Source: Liberiplasma sp046541015 | Lineage (GTDB): Bacteria; Bacillota_I; Bacilli_A; Izemoplasmatales; Izemoplasmataceae | Direction: 5' to 3' | Length of the DNA: 64,000 bases | Assembly: GCA_046541015.1 (NCBI GenBank) | Contig: JBKHEA010000001.1 | Coordinates: 1-64,000 of the forward strand | Notes under the pieces: generated by a model | The model's database searches: none | Told to the model about the DNA's origin: nothing | The model's input: only the letters and a program-made list of their open reading frames with translations | Position numbers and translations under genes: made by a program | Part shown: positions 7,079 to 15,252 of the stretch, piece after piece | How positions within the stretch are numbered: the first letter of the stretch is position 1 | Layout of the letters: every line of letters starts with the position of its first letter

Positions 7079-8425
7079 TTAGATTTTATCTAATAAAGTA
7101 ATACTTTCAATATGTGATGTTTGTGGGAACATATCAAATGGGGTAACTTCTTTAACCTTATAGCCATTAGCTTGAAGGAAGTTTAAGTCTCTAGCTAGGG
7201 TAGAAATGTTACATGAAATATAAACAATACGTTTAACTTTTGAAAGAATAATCGCTTCTAAAAACTTTTTGTCACACCCTTTTCTAGGGGGATCGATAAA
7301 CAATACATCGATTGCTGTATTTTTGATTGTAGGCATGATGTCTTCAGCTTTACCAATGATGAATTTAGCGTTTTTAATATGGTTGTTTTTAGCGTTTTGT
7401 TGAGCATTTTTAATCGCATCTTTAACAACGTCAAATCCGATAACTTCCTTCACGTGTTTTGCTGCAGTTAAACCGATTGTCCCTATCCCACAATAAGCAT
7501 CAATTACGGTGTCAGTCGGCTTTAATTCAGCGTAATCCATCGCTTTTTTATAAAGGACTTCTGTTTGTTCAGGATTAACTTGATAAAATGAACGGTGAGA
7601 GATTTCATACTTAATACCTAGTAATTCATCTTCTAAAACATCTTTACCAAATAATACCTTACTTTTATCACCAAGTAGTACGTTCGTTTGTTCATCATTA
7701 ATATTTTGAATGATGCTAACGACGTTTGGATATTTTTTTAAGACTTTCTCTAAAATAATATCTTTTTGTAAAAACTTAGAACTCGTTGTGATAAAGGTAA
7801 TGCTATATTGATCATAAGCACGACTGTATCTAAACATTAAGGCTCTTAAAAATCCTTCATGCGTTTGTTCGTCATAGATGTCAACGTCAAACTCTGTAAA
7901 TAGTGATCTAAAAAATCTAATCATATCTGATACTAGTTTTGGAAATACATGGCATCGGCGTATATTGACGATATCATGTGAACGGGGTTTATATAATCCT
8001 GCGACAATTTTACCATTTTGCATACCAAAAGGAATAATCGCTTTGTTTCGGTAATAAAAAGGATTATTCATGCCAACTGTATGATGAACTTGGGCATCAA
8101 TTTTACCGAGTTTTTTTAAAGTTTCTTGTGTTCTATATTTCTTAAAATCAAGTTGCGTTTGATAGTTCATATGCATGATGTTGCAACCACCACACTCTTG
8201 ATAATGCTCACATATTGGTAATTTACGAAAAGGTGATTCTTGTTTAATTTCAATTAAACGACCAAATCCAAAATTTTTGTTGGTTTTTATTATTTTTATA
8301 AGGGCTTTTTCACCTTTTAAAGCATCTTTAACAAAAATTGGGTAACCATCGACTTTACAAACGCCCATAGCATCATGTGTTAAATCTGTAAATTCCACTT
8401 CATAATAGGCATTTTTTTCTACCAT
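7079..8425 (-). CDS. 23S rRNA (uracil-5-)-methyltransferase, RlmD/RlmCD-type
   Basis: Full-length 448-residue TrmA-family enzyme: N-terminal TRAM domain, [4Fe-4S] motif CEHYQECGGC, SAM motif IDAYCGIGTIGL, DPPRKGCD, catalytic nucleophile SCNISTLARD and the C-terminal PFDMFPQTSHIE block. It transfers a methyl group from SAM to C5 of uridine, most often U747 and/or U1939 of 23S rRNA in Firmicutes. It is a paralogue of the partial gene at 1-1332; the two are clearly distinct in sequence. Starts at ATG with a GAAGGTGAA site. Confidence 0.93.
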   Translation of the reverse strand: MVEKNAYYEVEFTDLTHDAMGVCKVDGYPIFVKDALKGEKALIKIIKTNKNFGFGRLIEIKQESPFRKLPICEHYQECGGCNIMHMNYQTQLDFKKYRTQETLKKLGKIDAQVHHTVGMNNPFYYRNKAIIPFGMQNGKIVAGLYKPRSHDIVNIRRCHVFPKLVSDMIRFFRSLFTEFDVDIYDEQTHEGFLRALMFRYSRAYDQYSITFITTSSKFLQKDIILEKVLKKYPNVVSIIQNINDEQTNVLLGDKSKVLFGKDVLEDELLGIKYEISHRSFYQVNPEQTEVLYKKAMDYAELKPTDTVIDAYCGIGTIGLTAAKHVKEVIGFDVVKDAIKNAQQNAKNNHIKNAKFIIGKAEDIMPTIKNTAIDVLFIDPPRKGCDKKFLEAIILSKVKRIVYISCNISTLARDLNFLQANGYKVKEVTPFDMFPQTSHIESITLLDKI

Positions 8426-8443
8426 TTGTTCACCTTCTCGTTT

Positions 8444-9634
8444 TTATTTGTGTTTGTATTTTATTGCAAGGCCTCCACAGCTAGTTTCTCTATAATTAGG
8501 AGGCATATCTTTCCCTGTTTCAAACATGGTTTCAACCACTGTATCAAAATCAATTTTTCTTGAGTCACTTAAGAAATACGCAAGTCCGCAAGCATCTATA
8601 GCTCGTAATGCACTAACGGCATTTCGTTCGATACAAGGAATTTGAACATAGCCTAGCACAGGGTCACAAGTTAAGCCTAAATGATGTTCAAGAGCAATTT
8701 CTGCGGCATATTCTATTTGATCTAGGGTTAATTTGAAAAGTTCTGCATGAGCGGCTGCAGCCATGCTGCAAGCACTCCCAACTTCTGCTTGACATCCTGC
8801 TTCTGCGCCGCTTATGGTTGCATTGTGTTTAATAACATTCCCAATAACACCGGCAGTTGCTAAGGCTTTTAATACTTGTTTTTCTTTAAACTTATGTCTG
8901 ATTTGCATATAGTTAAGTACTGCAGGCACTGTACCACTTGCCCCGCACGTTGGGGCAGTGACTACTAGCCCCCCACTTGCATTGGTTTCGTTAACCGCAA
9001 ACGCATAAGCACTTACCATACGGTTTTCATAAATCTCAGATGGTTCGTTTTTCATTTCTCTAATAAATAGCTGACGTGCTTTTCTTTGAACGCCTAGTTC
9101 ACCTGGAAGGGTCCCTACTTGAGATAGCCCGTTTTCTATAGAATGTTTCATTGCTGACCAAATCTCTTTTAAGAAATCATAAATATCTGGTCCTTCAAAG
9201 CGTTCTACATATTCATGCAGTCTGATATTTTCAGCTTCGCAATAGGTTTTTATTTCTTTAAAATTTTGGTGAGGATAGATGTGTTCACTTTCTTTATAGG
9301 TTTCACCTTCAAAGCGAATAACCCCGCCACCAACGCTATAAACGCGTTCTTTTCCTAACAAAGTTTCTCCATCATAAGCAAATATATCCATCGTATTTGG
9401 ATGTTCTTCAATGAAATCACTTTTAAATAAAATATCAACATTGCCTAAAGTTTCTTTTATGACTTTATCTGTTAAATGCCCTTTCCCAGTTAAACTAAGA
9501 GAGCCATATAAATGCACACGATAATAACTAGCTTTATAGCGGTCCTTTACAATCAAACACGCTTTTTCTGGTCCCATGGTATGCGAACTTGATGGACCGC
9601 GTCCAATTTTATAAAGTTCACGAATTGATTTCAT
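8444..9634 (-). CDS. L-serine dehydratase, single-chain (fused beta-alpha), iron-sulfur dependent
   Basis: The N-terminal beta domain has the signature GRGPSSSHTMGP; the C-terminal alpha domain has TAPTCGASGTVPA, SGAEAGCQAEVGSACS and CDPVLGYVQIPC, giving the cysteines that hold the oxygen-labile [4Fe-4S] cluster. It deaminates serine to pyruvate and ammonia. In many Firmicutes the two domains are separate genes (sdaAB, sdaAA); here they are one chain of 396 residues, as in E. coli SdaA. The frame runs upstream to 9679, but GGAGG lies five bases before ATG at 9634, so that start is chosen. A TATAAT at 9663-9668 serves as -10; the -35 is weak. Pyruvate made here feeds the PFL pathway encoded at 58-60 kb. 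Confidence 0.93.
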   Translation of the reverse strand: MKSIRELYKIGRGPSSSHTMGPEKACLIVKDRYKASYYRVHLYGSLSLTGKGHLTDKVIKETLGNVDILFKSDFIEEHPNTMDIFAYDGETLLGKERVYSVGGGVIRFEGETYKESEHIYPHQNFKEIKTYCEAENIRLHEYVERFEGPDIYDFLKEIWSAMKHSIENGLSQVGTLPGELGVQRKARQLFIREMKNEPSEIYENRMVSAYAFAVNETNASGGLVVTAPTCGASGTVPAVLNYMQIRHKFKEKQVLKALATAGVIGNVIKHNATISGAEAGCQAEVGSACSMAAAAHAELFKLTLDQIEYAAEIALEHHLGLTCDPVLGYVQIPCIERNAVSALRAIDACGLAYFLSDSRKIDFDTVVETMFETGKDMPPNYRETSCGGLAIKYKHK

Positions 9635-9703
9635 AATGCCTCCAAAAAAATAAGTATACCTTATTATACCATATTCCAATTAATCCTTTATAAACATAAA
9701 AAA

Positions 9704-9725
9704 AGAAGCCCTCAATTGGGCTTCT
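9704..9725 (-). terminator. terminator of the micropeptide operon
   Basis: Hairpin with arms AGAAGCCC and GGGCTTCT followed by seven Ts on the minus strand; its first bases overlap the stop codon of the 129-aa gene. Confidence 0.85.
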
Positions 9726-10113
9726 AAATAATAGCAATTAATACTTTATCGCCATCTGCTGATTCGATGTTAACAAGTTCTCCTAACACGCCTTGATCAA
9801 TCATGTCAAATACTTCTTCCATATTAACATTCATATCATCTAAGGTTGAATTTTTAATGAATCCTTTTCCACCGCGATATAACAATCTTGCGAAATTAAT
9901 AGGTACACTAACATTGACTACATCACCATCAGAACTTAATATTTTGATTTTTAGTGTTCTACCATTTGTTTTAGTTTCTTTAACTGGTTCAACTTCTTTT
10001 TTAACTTCTTTAGTTTCTTTCAATGCATTAAGTAATTCTTGAGCTTTTTCTAAAGTGATTTTTCCTTCATCGAGTTGTTCTAAGATGTTTAATTTTTCTA
10101 ATTTAATGTTCAT
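9724..10113 (-). CDS. SHOCT-like domain protein (129 aa), last gene of micropeptide operon
   Basis: The first ~35 residues (LNILEQLDEGKITLEKAQ and on) resemble the short SHOCT-like helical pair found at the N-terminus of YvlB/LiaX-type envelope-stress proteins (pattern: leucine-rich helix, EGKI, second helix). A Lys/Glu-rich linker (~35-50) follows, then a beta-rich C-terminal domain (LKIKILSSDGDVVNVSVP and on) of unknown fold that is predicted soluble. A strong AAAGGAG site precedes the ATG. It is the last of four closely spaced cistrons, the first three of which encode 30-37-residue peptides. Function unknown; an envelope-stress role is only inferred from the N-terminal resemblance. Confidence 0.75.
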   Translation of the reverse strand: MNIKLEKLNILEQLDEGKITLEKAQELLNALKETKEVKKEVEPVKETKTNGRTLKIKILSSDGDVVNVSVPINFARLLYRGGKGFIKNSTLDDMNVNMEEVFDMIDQGVLGELVNIESADGDKVLIAII

Positions 10114-10141
10114 AAACGTTCTCCTTTATTTTTTTATTTTT

Positions 10142-10255
10142 TTATCTACAATAACAAGTTGATTTTGTTGTTTTTTCAATCGCATCTTTGATTTTGATCT
10201 CGTTGTGTTGTTTATAGATATAATGATCATTCATGATTTGATAAATAGCTTCCAT
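10142..10255 (-). CDS. small ORF C, 37-aa Cys-ending peptide
   Basis: ATG at 10255 has AAAGGAG seven bases upstream and reads 37 codons to TAA. The peptide starts MEAIYQIMNDHYIY, has a Lys/Ile/Glu-rich middle and ends TTKSTCYCR with two cysteines one residue apart. No leader-peptide double glycine and no transmembrane segment are visible. It is third of three tiny ORFs upstream of the 129-aa SHOCT-like gene, 28 bases from it. No known family is recognised; it could be a small regulatory or binding protein, a peptide product, or less likely a modified peptide precursor. Confidence 0.6.
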   Translation of the reverse strand: MEAIYQIMNDHYIYKQHNEIKIKDAIEKTTKSTCYCR

Positions 10256-10319
10256 TTTATCGCTCCTTTATATAATGTTTTAGAATTCTAGCTGCAAGAT
10301 TTTTTTACAGCCACTAATC

Positions 10320-10430
10320 CTATTTTCTTTTTAAAGGATTTTTAGATGGCTGTGTTTGATAAGTTTTGACAATGATTGGCATGCATCCATTAATGTTTGT
10401 ATTCACTGGATAAACTGATAATTTGTGCAT
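10320..10430 (-). CDS. small ORF B, 36-aa basic peptide
   Basis: ATG at 10430 is preceded by GAAAGGAGA at good spacing and reads 36 codons to TAG. The peptide begins MHKLSVYPVNTN, contains one cysteine (NGCMPII) and ends in a basic tail NPLKRK. The end of the ORF lies in a long inverted repeat (10307-10353). It is the second cistron of the operon, 46 bases after ORF A and 64 bases before ORF C. Not recognised as any known family. Confidence 0.6.
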   Translation of the reverse strand: MHKLSVYPVNTNINGCMPIIVKTYQTQPSKNPLKRK

Positions 10431-10476
10431 ATGGTTCTCCTTTCTTTTCAAACACTGTATTTACCAAAGTGTTCAA

Positions 10477-10569
10477 TTATTTTCTCAAATTTTCTTTTGG
10501 GGCTTTTTTAAGGCTTTCATTTTCTAAAAACACGATTTCGTGAATTAGCGGGTTTGTGAATGTGTACAT
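10477..10569 (-). CDS. small ORF A, 30-aa peptide
   Basis: ATG at 10569 follows a near-perfect AGGAGGT site by five bases and reads 30 codons to TAA. The peptide starts MYTFTNPLIHEIVF and ends in a charged tail rich in Lys/Glu. It is the first cistron after a consensus promoter at 10649-10677, so it should be strongly transcribed and translated. No family recognised. It might also act as a leader peptide for the operon, but there is no run of a single amino-acid codon to suggest attenuation. Confidence 0.6.
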   Translation of the reverse strand: MYTFTNPLIHEIVFLENESLKKAPKENLRK

Positions 10570-10770
10570 TTTGTACCTCCTATTTAATTTTGTTAATCAC
10601 TTAATTAATTATTTTAATTTGTTAATTGATTTTTTTAATTATGACCTTATTTTAAATGATATTTTGAATAATGTCAACCTTTTGATTAAATTTTTTAATA
10701 TTTTAATTAATTTTATTCATTTTCAACTTAATTTTGTTAAATTTAGTGGTTTTAACGATAAGCATTTTAA
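10570..10770. other. very AT-rich divergent intergenic region with phased TTAATT motifs
   Basis: This stretch between the micropeptide operon and the MATE gene is almost pure A/T. Between about 10583 and 10640 the motif TTAATT (or a one-base variant) recurs every ten to eleven bases, that is once per helical turn. An 81-codon plus-strand frame runs through it but is low-complexity Asn/Leu/Phe sequence and is not a gene. The region holds the two divergent promoters listed separately. Confidence 0.6.
10649..10677 (-). promoter_or_regulatory. promoter of the micropeptide operon
   Basis: Perfect -35 TTGACA (10672-10677), 17-base spacer, -10 TAAAAT (10649-10654) on the minus strand. The transcript would start near 10642 with a leader of about 70 bases before ORF A. 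Confidence 0.8.
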
Positions 10771-10798
10771 TTGTACAATTAAGGTTTTTGGCTATAAT
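10771..10798 (+). promoter_or_regulatory. promoter of the MATE gene
   Basis: TTGTAC (10771-10776), 16-base spacer, TATAAT (10793-10798) on the plus strand. The transcript start falls only about 13 bases before the ATG, leaving room just for the ribosome binding site. Confidence 0.7.
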
Positions 10799-10818
10799 TA
10801 GCCATGAGGTGAGTGCTT

Positions 10819-12174
10819 ATGCAGAAATTGACCAAAGATGTTGATTTGACCAGTGGTTTAATTAAAGATCATATAAAAATGATTGCCTTTCCTGCGGCAA
10901 TCGGGTTTTTATTCAATACTTTGTTTAATGTTATTGATAGTCTATATGCCGGTAGACTTGGAACCGAAGCACTTGCTGGACTTGCGTTATCATTTCCAAT
11001 ATACTTTTTAGTATTATCCATCTCTCAAGGTATGGGAAGTGCAATGAGTGCCTTAAGTGCCATCGCAAAAGGAAAAAAAGATAAAGAGACTTATCATGCA
11101 CTTATTCGTCATATCTTTTTGATTGGAATTGTGGTTAGTGCATTCCTTTTTGTGTTTAATCATGAAATTATCTCTTTCTTATTTTCTTTAACGGATGCAA
11201 AAGGTGAATCGCTTGATTTAGGGATTGTTTATACTGAAACGATTATGTTAGGTTTTGTGTTTTTTTATATTAACTTCATGATTAATGGATCACTTTATGC
11301 TTTAGGTGATTCTAAACCATTTAGGAATTTCTTGATTATAGGATTTTTCTTAAACATTATCCTTAATCCTTTATTCATGTATGGATTTTTATTTGTTCCT
11401 GCTTACGGGATTAAAGGGATTGCTTATGCTACAATTAGTGTTCAAGCAATTGGGACACTTTATTTATCATTAACACTATTTTTTAATCCATATTTTGAGA
11501 AAACATTACTCTTGCGTTTAAGTCTTAAATGGAAACTTTATCAAGATATTTTTAGACAAGCTATTCCATCAATACTAAATACAGCAACGATTGCTATTGG
11601 GATCTTTGTAATCAACTATTTTATCTTATTTTATGGAGATTCAACACATCTTGCAGCTTATGGTGTAGGAATCAGAATTGAACAACTAGTTTTAATTCCT
11701 ACCATTGGACTCAATATTGCAGCGCTTAGTATTATTGGACAAAACTATGGAGCTAATGAGTTAGATAGAATTATAGAAACCATTAAAACTTCCATTAAGT
11801 ATGGGCTTATCATTATGGGTGTTGGTATGGTTATTATATTTCCGTTAGCGCCATGGTTAATTGGTATCTTTGATGATGATACATCAGTTATTCAAGCGGG
11901 AACGACTTATCTTCGAATTGAAACCATTGCCTTTATGAGTTATGTGTTTATTAATATTTTTGTTGCAGCATTACAAGGCATTAAGAAGCCAGGGTTTACG
12001 CTTATTTTAGGCGTTTATAGACAACTTGTACCAATTGGACTATTTTACTTGCTTGGATCTATTTTTAATTTAGGCATTTATGGTGTTTGGATTGGTATAG
12101 TATTTATCAACTGGTCAGCAGTCTTAATTAGTTATCCTTATATGCGCTATAGAGTAAATCAAATAAAAAAATAG
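10819..12174 (+). CDS. MATE-family multidrug/cation exporter
   Basis: 451 residues with twelve hydrophobic helices in two related halves, typical of MATE transporters that export cationic drugs using Na+ or H+ gradients. The N-terminal half has LTSGLIKDHIKMIAFPA followed by NVIDSLYAGRLG, the characteristic first-helix pattern of the NorM/DinF group. GTG at 10813 extends the frame by two codons, but GAGGTG is seven bases before ATG at 10819, so that is the start. It is monocistronic: own promoter upstream and a double terminator downstream. Confidence 0.9.
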   Translation: MQKLTKDVDLTSGLIKDHIKMIAFPAAIGFLFNTLFNVIDSLYAGRLGTEALAGLALSFPIYFLVLSISQGMGSAMSALSAIAKGKKDKETYHALIRHIFLIGIVVSAFLFVFNHEIISFLFSLTDAKGESLDLGIVYTETIMLGFVFFYINFMINGSLYALGDSKPFRNFLIIGFFLNIILNPLFMYGFLFVPAYGIKGIAYATISVQAIGTLYLSLTLFFNPYFEKTLLLRLSLKWKLYQDIFRQAIPSILNTATIAIGIFVINYFILFYGDSTHLAAYGVGIRIEQLVLIPTIGLNIAALSIIGQNYGANELDRIIETIKTSIKYGLIIMGVGMVIIFPLAPWLIGIFDDDTSVIQAGTTYLRIETIAFMSYVFINIFVAALQGIKKPGFTLILGVYRQLVPIGLFYLLGSIFNLGIYGVWIGIVFINWSAVLISYPYMRYRVNQIKK

Positions 12175-12192
12175 ATTGGGCATCCAATCTAT
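12171..12192. terminator. bidirectional terminator after MATE gene
   Basis: Perfect inverted repeat ATAGATTGG-GCAT-CCAATCTAT with A/T tracts on both sides, overlapping the MATE stop codon. Confidence 0.85.
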
Positions 12193-12221
12193 TTTTAAGT
12201 TTTAAATCGATTTTATTTTTG

Positions 12222-12246
12222 ATGGATAAATGTCATCTTTATCCAT
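12222..12246 (+). terminator. second hairpin terminator between convergent genes
   Basis: Arms ATGGATAAA / TTTATCCAT with a seven-base loop followed by seven Ts on the plus strand, immediately before the convergent ABC permease stop. Confidence 0.75.
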
Positions 12247-12250
12247 TTTT

Positions 12251-13045
12251 TTAATGTGCTTGTTGAACTTTATTTTCAAAGACCTTATAACTAAGAATAA
12301 GTAAAATAATCATGTATATAAATCCAATAAGAAAATAGATAAATGGTGGTAAATTAGCTTCATTTTCAAGTAAGTTCCCACCAGTCATTAGTCCCTTTAA
12401 AGGCCAAAATATTGGGGTAATACCTAAAAAGTATTGTTTGTAATCTTGCATAGTATTAATAACGACTAATGCTGGTAACATCACGATGATTCCACTACTT
12501 TTCATATAAGCAAACCCTTCAATTTTATTTTTAGCTACAGCCGCTAAGAATATGCCAAATAGTGGTGTGAATAATCCTGCAATTAAAGCATAGGTAATGA
12601 TTAGTAAGAGTGTAAAATCTTGAAATAGATTACTCCCCATAAAAGTGTAAGCATCTTGACCTAGTTTATCGGTTAAAAAGATAATCCAAAAACTAGCATT
12701 AACACTTAAAAGATAAGCATAAACAGATTTAAACGTGACGTAACCTCTTAAAGATATCGGGGTTACCCTAATAGTATCGAGTGTATTATCATCTCGGTTA
12801 TCAAGTAAACTAAACCCTAATAATGCAGCATTAATAAATGGTCCTAACGCCGCGAAAATAATAATCATCACCATTGCGGCGATTTTTGTCCCTAAGGTAT
12901 CATCACCAAAACGTTCTAAAATAAGGGGTAATACATAAGCTCCGATAAATACAATTAGCGCAGGATAAACAAGCATAACAGTCGTAATTTTATCGCGGGT
13001 AATACTTTTTAACTCAAAGCGTAACAATTTTAAATACTTTTTCAT
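12251..13045 (-). CDS. ABC-2 type transporter permease (second subunit)
   Basis: 264 residues with about six hydrophobic helices, an N-terminal cytoplasmic stretch ending KSITRDKITTVML and the DDNTLDTIRVTPIS segment that matches the DKEEGTL-like loop typical of ABC-2 permeases. It overlaps the upstream permease by one base and belongs to the TetR-ATPase-permease-permease operon starting at 15233. It likely forms a heterodimeric channel with the 13045-13767 product for export of a drug, peptide or lipid. Substrate not deducible. Confidence 0.85.
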   Translation of the reverse strand: MKKYLKLLRFELKSITRDKITTVMLVYPALIVFIGAYVLPLILERFGDDTLGTKIAAMVMIIIFAALGPFINAALLGFSLLDNRDDNTLDTIRVTPISLRGYVTFKSVYAYLLSVNASFWIIFLTDKLGQDAYTFMGSNLFQDFTLLLIITYALIAGLFTPLFGIFLAAVAKNKIEGFAYMKSSGIIVMLPALVVINTMQDYKQYFLGITPIFWPLKGLMTGGNLLENEANLPPFIYFLIGFIYMIILLILSYKVFENKVQQAH

Positions 13046-13767
13046 TATTCTCTCACCGCCATTTCTGCATACCTTGGGGCAACAATATATTTATAAAGAA
13101 TAAAACTTATTACAACTAGATAAATAAAACCTACAATGACTTTCCATAAAGCAACCTCAACACCCATAGAAAAATTAATCAATACTAGTGCTGAATGCGT
13201 CGGTGAAATCATGAGAAAGTTGTCAAACGTTTTACTGAAAATACCTAATATACTAATTAAACTTGGAATCGCAAAAACAATCATATACCCACCAATCGCA
13301 GCTAGTAATCCATTGAAATCTTTTGAGAACATCGTGAATGCATAACCTATTGCGCTATGGGCAAGGCCTATAATTGTGACAAAAATAAATAGCCAAAATA
13401 GTTTTATACTAAAATCAAATGCGATGAGTGCAACTAACGCTATAACCACAGTACTTTGCAAGGCTAAATAAATACTTGAAACTATTTTACTAAGTAATAT
13501 TGCCGTGTATGCTGATGGGGTAATCATTAATGTTTTTAAGGTATTTTCTTGTCGCTCATAAAATAAGCTTGCGCCAACAAGTAAAACCGTCATAAGCGCC
13601 GTATCTGTAAAAATAAAGATTGGTACAAATGCTTGAATATTTTCTTTACCAATTAAAAACATAATCGCAATCCATAGTAAACTTACCGCAAAACTAACTT
13701 GTAGAATCTTATATTTGCTTAAACGAATCATCTCACCTTTTAATAAGTATTTAAAGTTATGAAACAT
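13045..13767 (-). CDS. ABC-2 type transporter permease (first subunit)
   Basis: 240 residues, about six transmembrane helices, with the loop motif FYERQENTLKTLMITP that is hallmark ABC-2 permease sequence. The open frame reaches back to 13800, but the start ATG at 13767 has AGGTGAT at proper spacing and overlaps the end of the ATPase gene by eleven bases, implying coupled translation. The partner permease follows at once. Confidence 0.85.
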   Translation of the reverse strand: MFHNFKYLLKGEMIRLSKYKILQVSFAVSLLWIAIMFLIGKENIQAFVPIFIFTDTALMTVLLVGASLFYERQENTLKTLMITPSAYTAILLSKIVSSIYLALQSTVVIALVALIAFDFSIKLFWLFIFVTIIGLAHSAIGYAFTMFSKDFNGLLAAIGGYMIVFAIPSLISILGIFSKTFDNFLMISPTHSALVLINFSMGVEVALWKVIVGFIYLVVISFILYKYIVAPRYAEMAVRE

Positions 13768-14620
13768 CTTTATCACCTGTAACTTTGATGAATATATCAT
13801 CTAGGGTCGTTTCACCACTGTGGATGGTTTCGATTTGTTTTTCTTTTAATATCGTTAAAAATTGTTCGTTTTCACCGATTCGCTTAAGCGGAAAAATTTC
13901 TTCTTTTGTAGACCCATTATTATAATATTCTACGCGTAGTTCACGTTTTCCGTATTTAAGTTTTAATTCTCTAGGTGTCGCTACTTCTACAATCTTTCCT
14001 TTTCTTATAAAAGCGACTTGATCACACAGTTCTTCTACATCATTCATTAAATGTGTTGTTAAAAAAACTGTTCCTCCTTTTTGTTTGAATGCTTTAATTA
14101 AATCTTTAATAATACGGGCATTCTTAGGATCTAAACCGTTTGTAACTTCATCTAAAAACAATACTTTTGGTTCATTTAAGAGCGCTCTTACAAAGTTCAA
14201 TCGCATCTTCATGCCTTTAGAATAATCACTTACTGGACGGTCTTTATCCTCATATAAACCTACCGCTTTTAATAATTCATCGATGCTTGCTTGTTTTTGA
14301 TAGAGTTCACTAAAAAATTTCATGTTTTCATAGCCTGTGAGTTTTGAAAAATGAACGGGTAGTTCAAACCCTACACCAATATCTTCAAAGTAGCTATAAT
14401 CATAACTATTTAAATCTTTTCCTAAATAAAGAATCTCACCTTGATAATGTTTAAAAAGCTTTGTCATAATTTTTTGAGTGGTGCTTTTTCCAGCGCCACT
14501 TGGTCCTAATAATCCAAATATTTCACCTTCATGAACTTTAAAACTAATACCGCTAACTGCTTCAACTTGACTCTTTTTGTACTTAAATCTTAAATCCTTT
14601 ACTTCAAAGACTGTTTTCAT
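13757..14620 (-). CDS. ABC transporter ATP-binding protein
   Basis: 287 residues. Walker A GPSGAGKST (residues ~39-47), signature YSKGMKMR, Walker B VLFLDEVTNGLDP and switch histidine TTHLMND are all present, so the ATPase is intact. The C-terminal ~70 residues form the small accessory domain found in the CcmA/DrrA drug-export ATPases. First structural gene after the TetR regulator, whose 3' end overlaps it by 17 bases. Confidence 0.93.
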   Translation of the reverse strand: MKTVFEVKDLRFKYKKSQVEAVSGISFKVHEGEIFGLLGPSGAGKSTTQKIMTKLFKHYQGEILYLGKDLNSYDYSYFEDIGVGFELPVHFSKLTGYENMKFFSELYQKQASIDELLKAVGLYEDKDRPVSDYSKGMKMRLNFVRALLNEPKVLFLDEVTNGLDPKNARIIKDLIKAFKQKGGTVFLTTHLMNDVEELCDQVAFIRKGKIVEVATPRELKLKYGKRELRVEYYNNGSTKEEIFPLKRIGENEQFLTILKEKQIETIHSGETTLDDIFIKVTGDKDVS

Positions 14621-15233
14621 CTTTTTTCTCCTTTATACCATGTTTTAATATCGTTATCATATCGGTTGCTAAAGCGAGTAGTTTTTCTTCATCTTGACTA
14701 ATTAAAAATTCTTCAACAACTTCTACGCTGATTAATCTATATAGCATTTTTGCAACAAGTTCAATATTGATCTCTTTTTTAATATGACCTGCCTTATAAT
14801 CTTTGATTAAAAATTCTTTATACATTGATACCGCTTGGGTTTCAAGTGACTGCCAAATCGCTTGTATTGCTTTGTCGTGTGACTTATAAAGAATTTGAGT
14901 TAATTTAAAGGCTTCAGGATTATCTTTTGCAAACTTAATACCTAAAGCAAAAATATCGGTATAGATCTCTAAAAATGGCTCTTTCCCAATCTTTTTTAAC
15001 AGAGGTTCTAAATAGATAATTTTATCTTTTTGAGCTTCATCTATCAGATACATAAACGTATCTAATTTGCCTTCAAAATATTGATAAAAGCTTCCTCTTG
15101 GTATTTCACATGCTTTTATAATATCTGCGATGGTTGCTTGGTCGTAGCCTAAGTGGTTATAAACTTCAAGCAATCCTTTTTTAATATGTGCTTTTTTTTC
15201 ATCTTTTAATCTATGAAAGGTATCTTTTGGCAT
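14604..15233 (-). CDS. TetR-family repressor of the ABC exporter
   Basis: 209 residues. The N-terminal helix-turn-helix is clear (ATIADIIKACEIPRGSFYQYF), and the C-terminal ligand-binding part is all-helical. The frame extends to 15323 only through the promoter; ATG at 15233 has AGAGGTGAG at good spacing. It is first in its operon with the ABC exporter and is preceded by two identical-arm palindromes that straddle its promoter, so it almost certainly autoregulates the operon and releases on binding an exporter substrate. Confidence 0.9.
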   Translation of the reverse strand: MPKDTFHRLKDEKKAHIKKGLLEVYNHLGYDQATIADIIKACEIPRGSFYQYFEGKLDTFMYLIDEAQKDKIIYLEPLLKKIGKEPFLEIYTDIFALGIKFAKDNPEAFKLTQILYKSHDKAIQAIWQSLETQAVSMYKEFLIKDYKAGHIKKEINIELVAKMLYRLISVEVVEEFLISQDEEKLLALATDMITILKHGIKEKKDENSL

Positions 15234-15252
15234 AATCTCACCTCTTAGGTAA

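Noticed and set aside
10142..10569. lanthipeptide or other bacteriocin precursors among the tiny ORFs
   Set aside because: No double-glycine leader, too few Cys/Ser/Thr in the cores of two of them, and no modification enzyme or dedicated ABC protease-exporter nearby.
10556..10801. 81-codon plus-strand ORF rich in Asn/Leu/Phe
   Set aside because: Low-complexity translation of AT-rich promoter DNA without ribosome binding site; opposite the micropeptide leader.
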